From the NCBI GenBank assembly GCA_022703295.1, contig JAKLDX010000059.1, positions 1-6,909 on the forward strand: 6,909 nt of DNA, written 5' to 3'. The translations under genes were made by a program, and so were the position numbers. This stretch comes from Candidatus Omnitrophota bacterium (GTDB taxonomy: Bacteria; Omnitrophota; Gorgyraeia; 2-01-FULL-45-10). This document shows, in pieces, positions 6,080-6,909 of this stretch. Each line of letters starts with the position of its first letter. The first letter of the stretch is position 1. The notes under the pieces were generated by a model. That model worked only from the letters and a program-made list of their open reading frames with translations. It was not told the DNA's origin and did not search any database.

Positions 6080-6909
6080 ATGAAAATATTATTTATCGTT
6101 CCGTATCCTACGGAAGGAGCCAGCAACAGGGTAAGGGTTGAGGCCTATATTGCGCGCCTTAAGCGCGACGGCATAGGTTGTACGGTTAGGCCCTTCGCTT
6201 CGCCGCTTTTTTATAGGATCCTGTATGAAAAAAAGCGCTATGTCCTCAAGACGCTGTTTTTTATAGCCGGTGTCCTGAATAGGTTTTTGGATATAATCCG
6301 GGCATTATCCTGCGACGTGGTGTTTGTGCACAGGGAGGCATGCCCCATCGGCCCCGCCTTCTTTGAAAAAATATTTTATATGATGGGCAAGCCTATCATA
6401 TTTGATTTTGACGACGCGATCTACCTGCCTATTCACAGCGAACGCAATCCGATAATCGAACGTTTTAAAAATCCGGAAAAGATAAAAGACATAATATCGA
6501 TGAGCAAGGCCGTTATTGCCGGAAATAAATATCTGGCGGAGTATGCGGGGCAGTTTAATAAAAATGTTGTAGTCATTCCGACCTCGGTAGACATGAGTTA
6601 CTTTAATGCGGCTGCTTCTGATAATAAAAAAGAAGGCGAAAAAGTCGTGATCGGATGGATAGGCTCAACGACCACGGAGAAGTTTCTGGATTTGCTGACA
6701 GATGCTTTAGTGGAATTGAACAAAAAATATCCGGGCAGGATATCGTACCATTTCATAGGAGCCCAGCATAAAGACCCGAGACTCGGCAATGTAACGACCA
6801 TAGACTGGACGCTCGAAAAAGAAACAGGTCTCCTGTCGCAATTCGATATAGGGCTCATGCCGATGCCGGACAATGAATGGACAAGGGGGAAGTGCGCGTA
6901 TAAAGCCCT
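6080..6909 (+). CDS. GT4-like glycosyltransferase, N-terminal 276 residues (3' truncated by window end)
   Basis: The frame begins at ATG 6080, 1 nt after the previous TGA, with AGCAGGG (about 6067-6073) as a fair Shine-Dalgarno. It runs open to the right edge, giving 276 residues. MKILFIVPYP and ASNRVRVEAYIARL (14-27) form the start of a GT-B N-domain. VVFVHREACPIGP (80-92), IIFDFDDAIYLP (106-117, with the DFDDA signature) and IAGNKYLAEYA (146-156) follow. VIPTSVD (165-171) links to the donor domain, where IGWIGSTTTEKFLD (191-204) and FDIGLMPMPDNEWTRGKCAYKA (255-276) are hallmarks of this GT4 group. The second Glu of the donor site would fall just beyond the edge. It belongs to a different GT4 subgroup from its upstream neighbour, so the two probably add different sugars or make different linkages in one cytosolic pathway. 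About 80-110 residues are likely missing. Confidence 0.88.
   Translation, partial: MKILFIVPYPTEGASNRVRVEAYIARLKRDGIGCTVRPFASPLFYRILYEKKRYVLKTLFFIAGVLNRFLDIIRALSCDVVFVHREACPIGPAFFEKIFYMMGKPIIFDFDDAIYLPIHSERNPIIERFKNPEKIKDIISMSKAVIAGNKYLAEYAGQFNKNVVVIPTSVDMSYFNAAASDNKKEGEKVVIGWIGSTTTEKFLDLLTDALVELNKKYPGRISYHFIGAQHKDPRLGNVTTIDWTLEKETGLLSQFDIGLMPMPDNEWTRGKCAYKA

Overview
The window is part of a surface-polysaccharide (or glycoconjugate) biosynthesis locus from a bacterium, with every gene on the + strand. It holds sugar-nucleotide modification, membrane and cytosolic glycosyltransferases, and a membrane-anchored SGNH hydrolase. Moderate GC, tight gene packing and the divergence of the proteins suggest an uncultured Gram-negative-like lineage. 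An Omnitrophota-type genome would fit, but this is an impression from sequence style and no marker gene here proves it. No rRNA, tRNA, CRISPR array, insertion sequence or phage gene is visible.

Layout: (1) 1-557, the C-terminal part of a multi-spanning GT-C-type membrane glycosyltransferase, cut by the window's left edge. (2) 565-1554, a LegB-like NAD-dependent sugar-nucleotide 4,6-dehydratase/epimerase. (3) 1570-1626, a stub holding the first 11 codons of a sugar-phosphate nucleotidyltransferase (MKAVILAGGLG) behind a good Shine-Dalgarno, breaking at a 14-bp perfect palindrome and then stopping. (4) 1649-2785, a membrane-anchored SGNH/GDSL-type hydrolase. (5) 2790-3485, a GT2 enzyme of the polyprenyl-phosphate sugar synthase type. 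(6) 3488-4909, a second multi-spanning GT-C-like protein. (7) 4906-6078, a GT4 glycosyltransferase. (8) 6080-6909, a second GT4 of a different subfamily, cut by the right edge.

Gaps are 7, 4, 2, -4 and 1 nt at all junctions except the 94-nt gap carrying the stub, so this reads as one operon. Inferred pathway: the dehydratase makes a keto/deoxy sugar nucleotide. The two GT4 enzymes add sugars on the cytosolic side. The GT2 enzyme may load a sugar onto a polyprenyl-phosphate carrier for a GT-C enzyme acting outside the membrane. The SGNH protein may add or remove acyl groups on the glycan. Substrates cannot be read from sequence alone. I found no clearly new system. The most unusual item is the nucleotidyltransferase stub and the likely deletion scar at 1570-1648.
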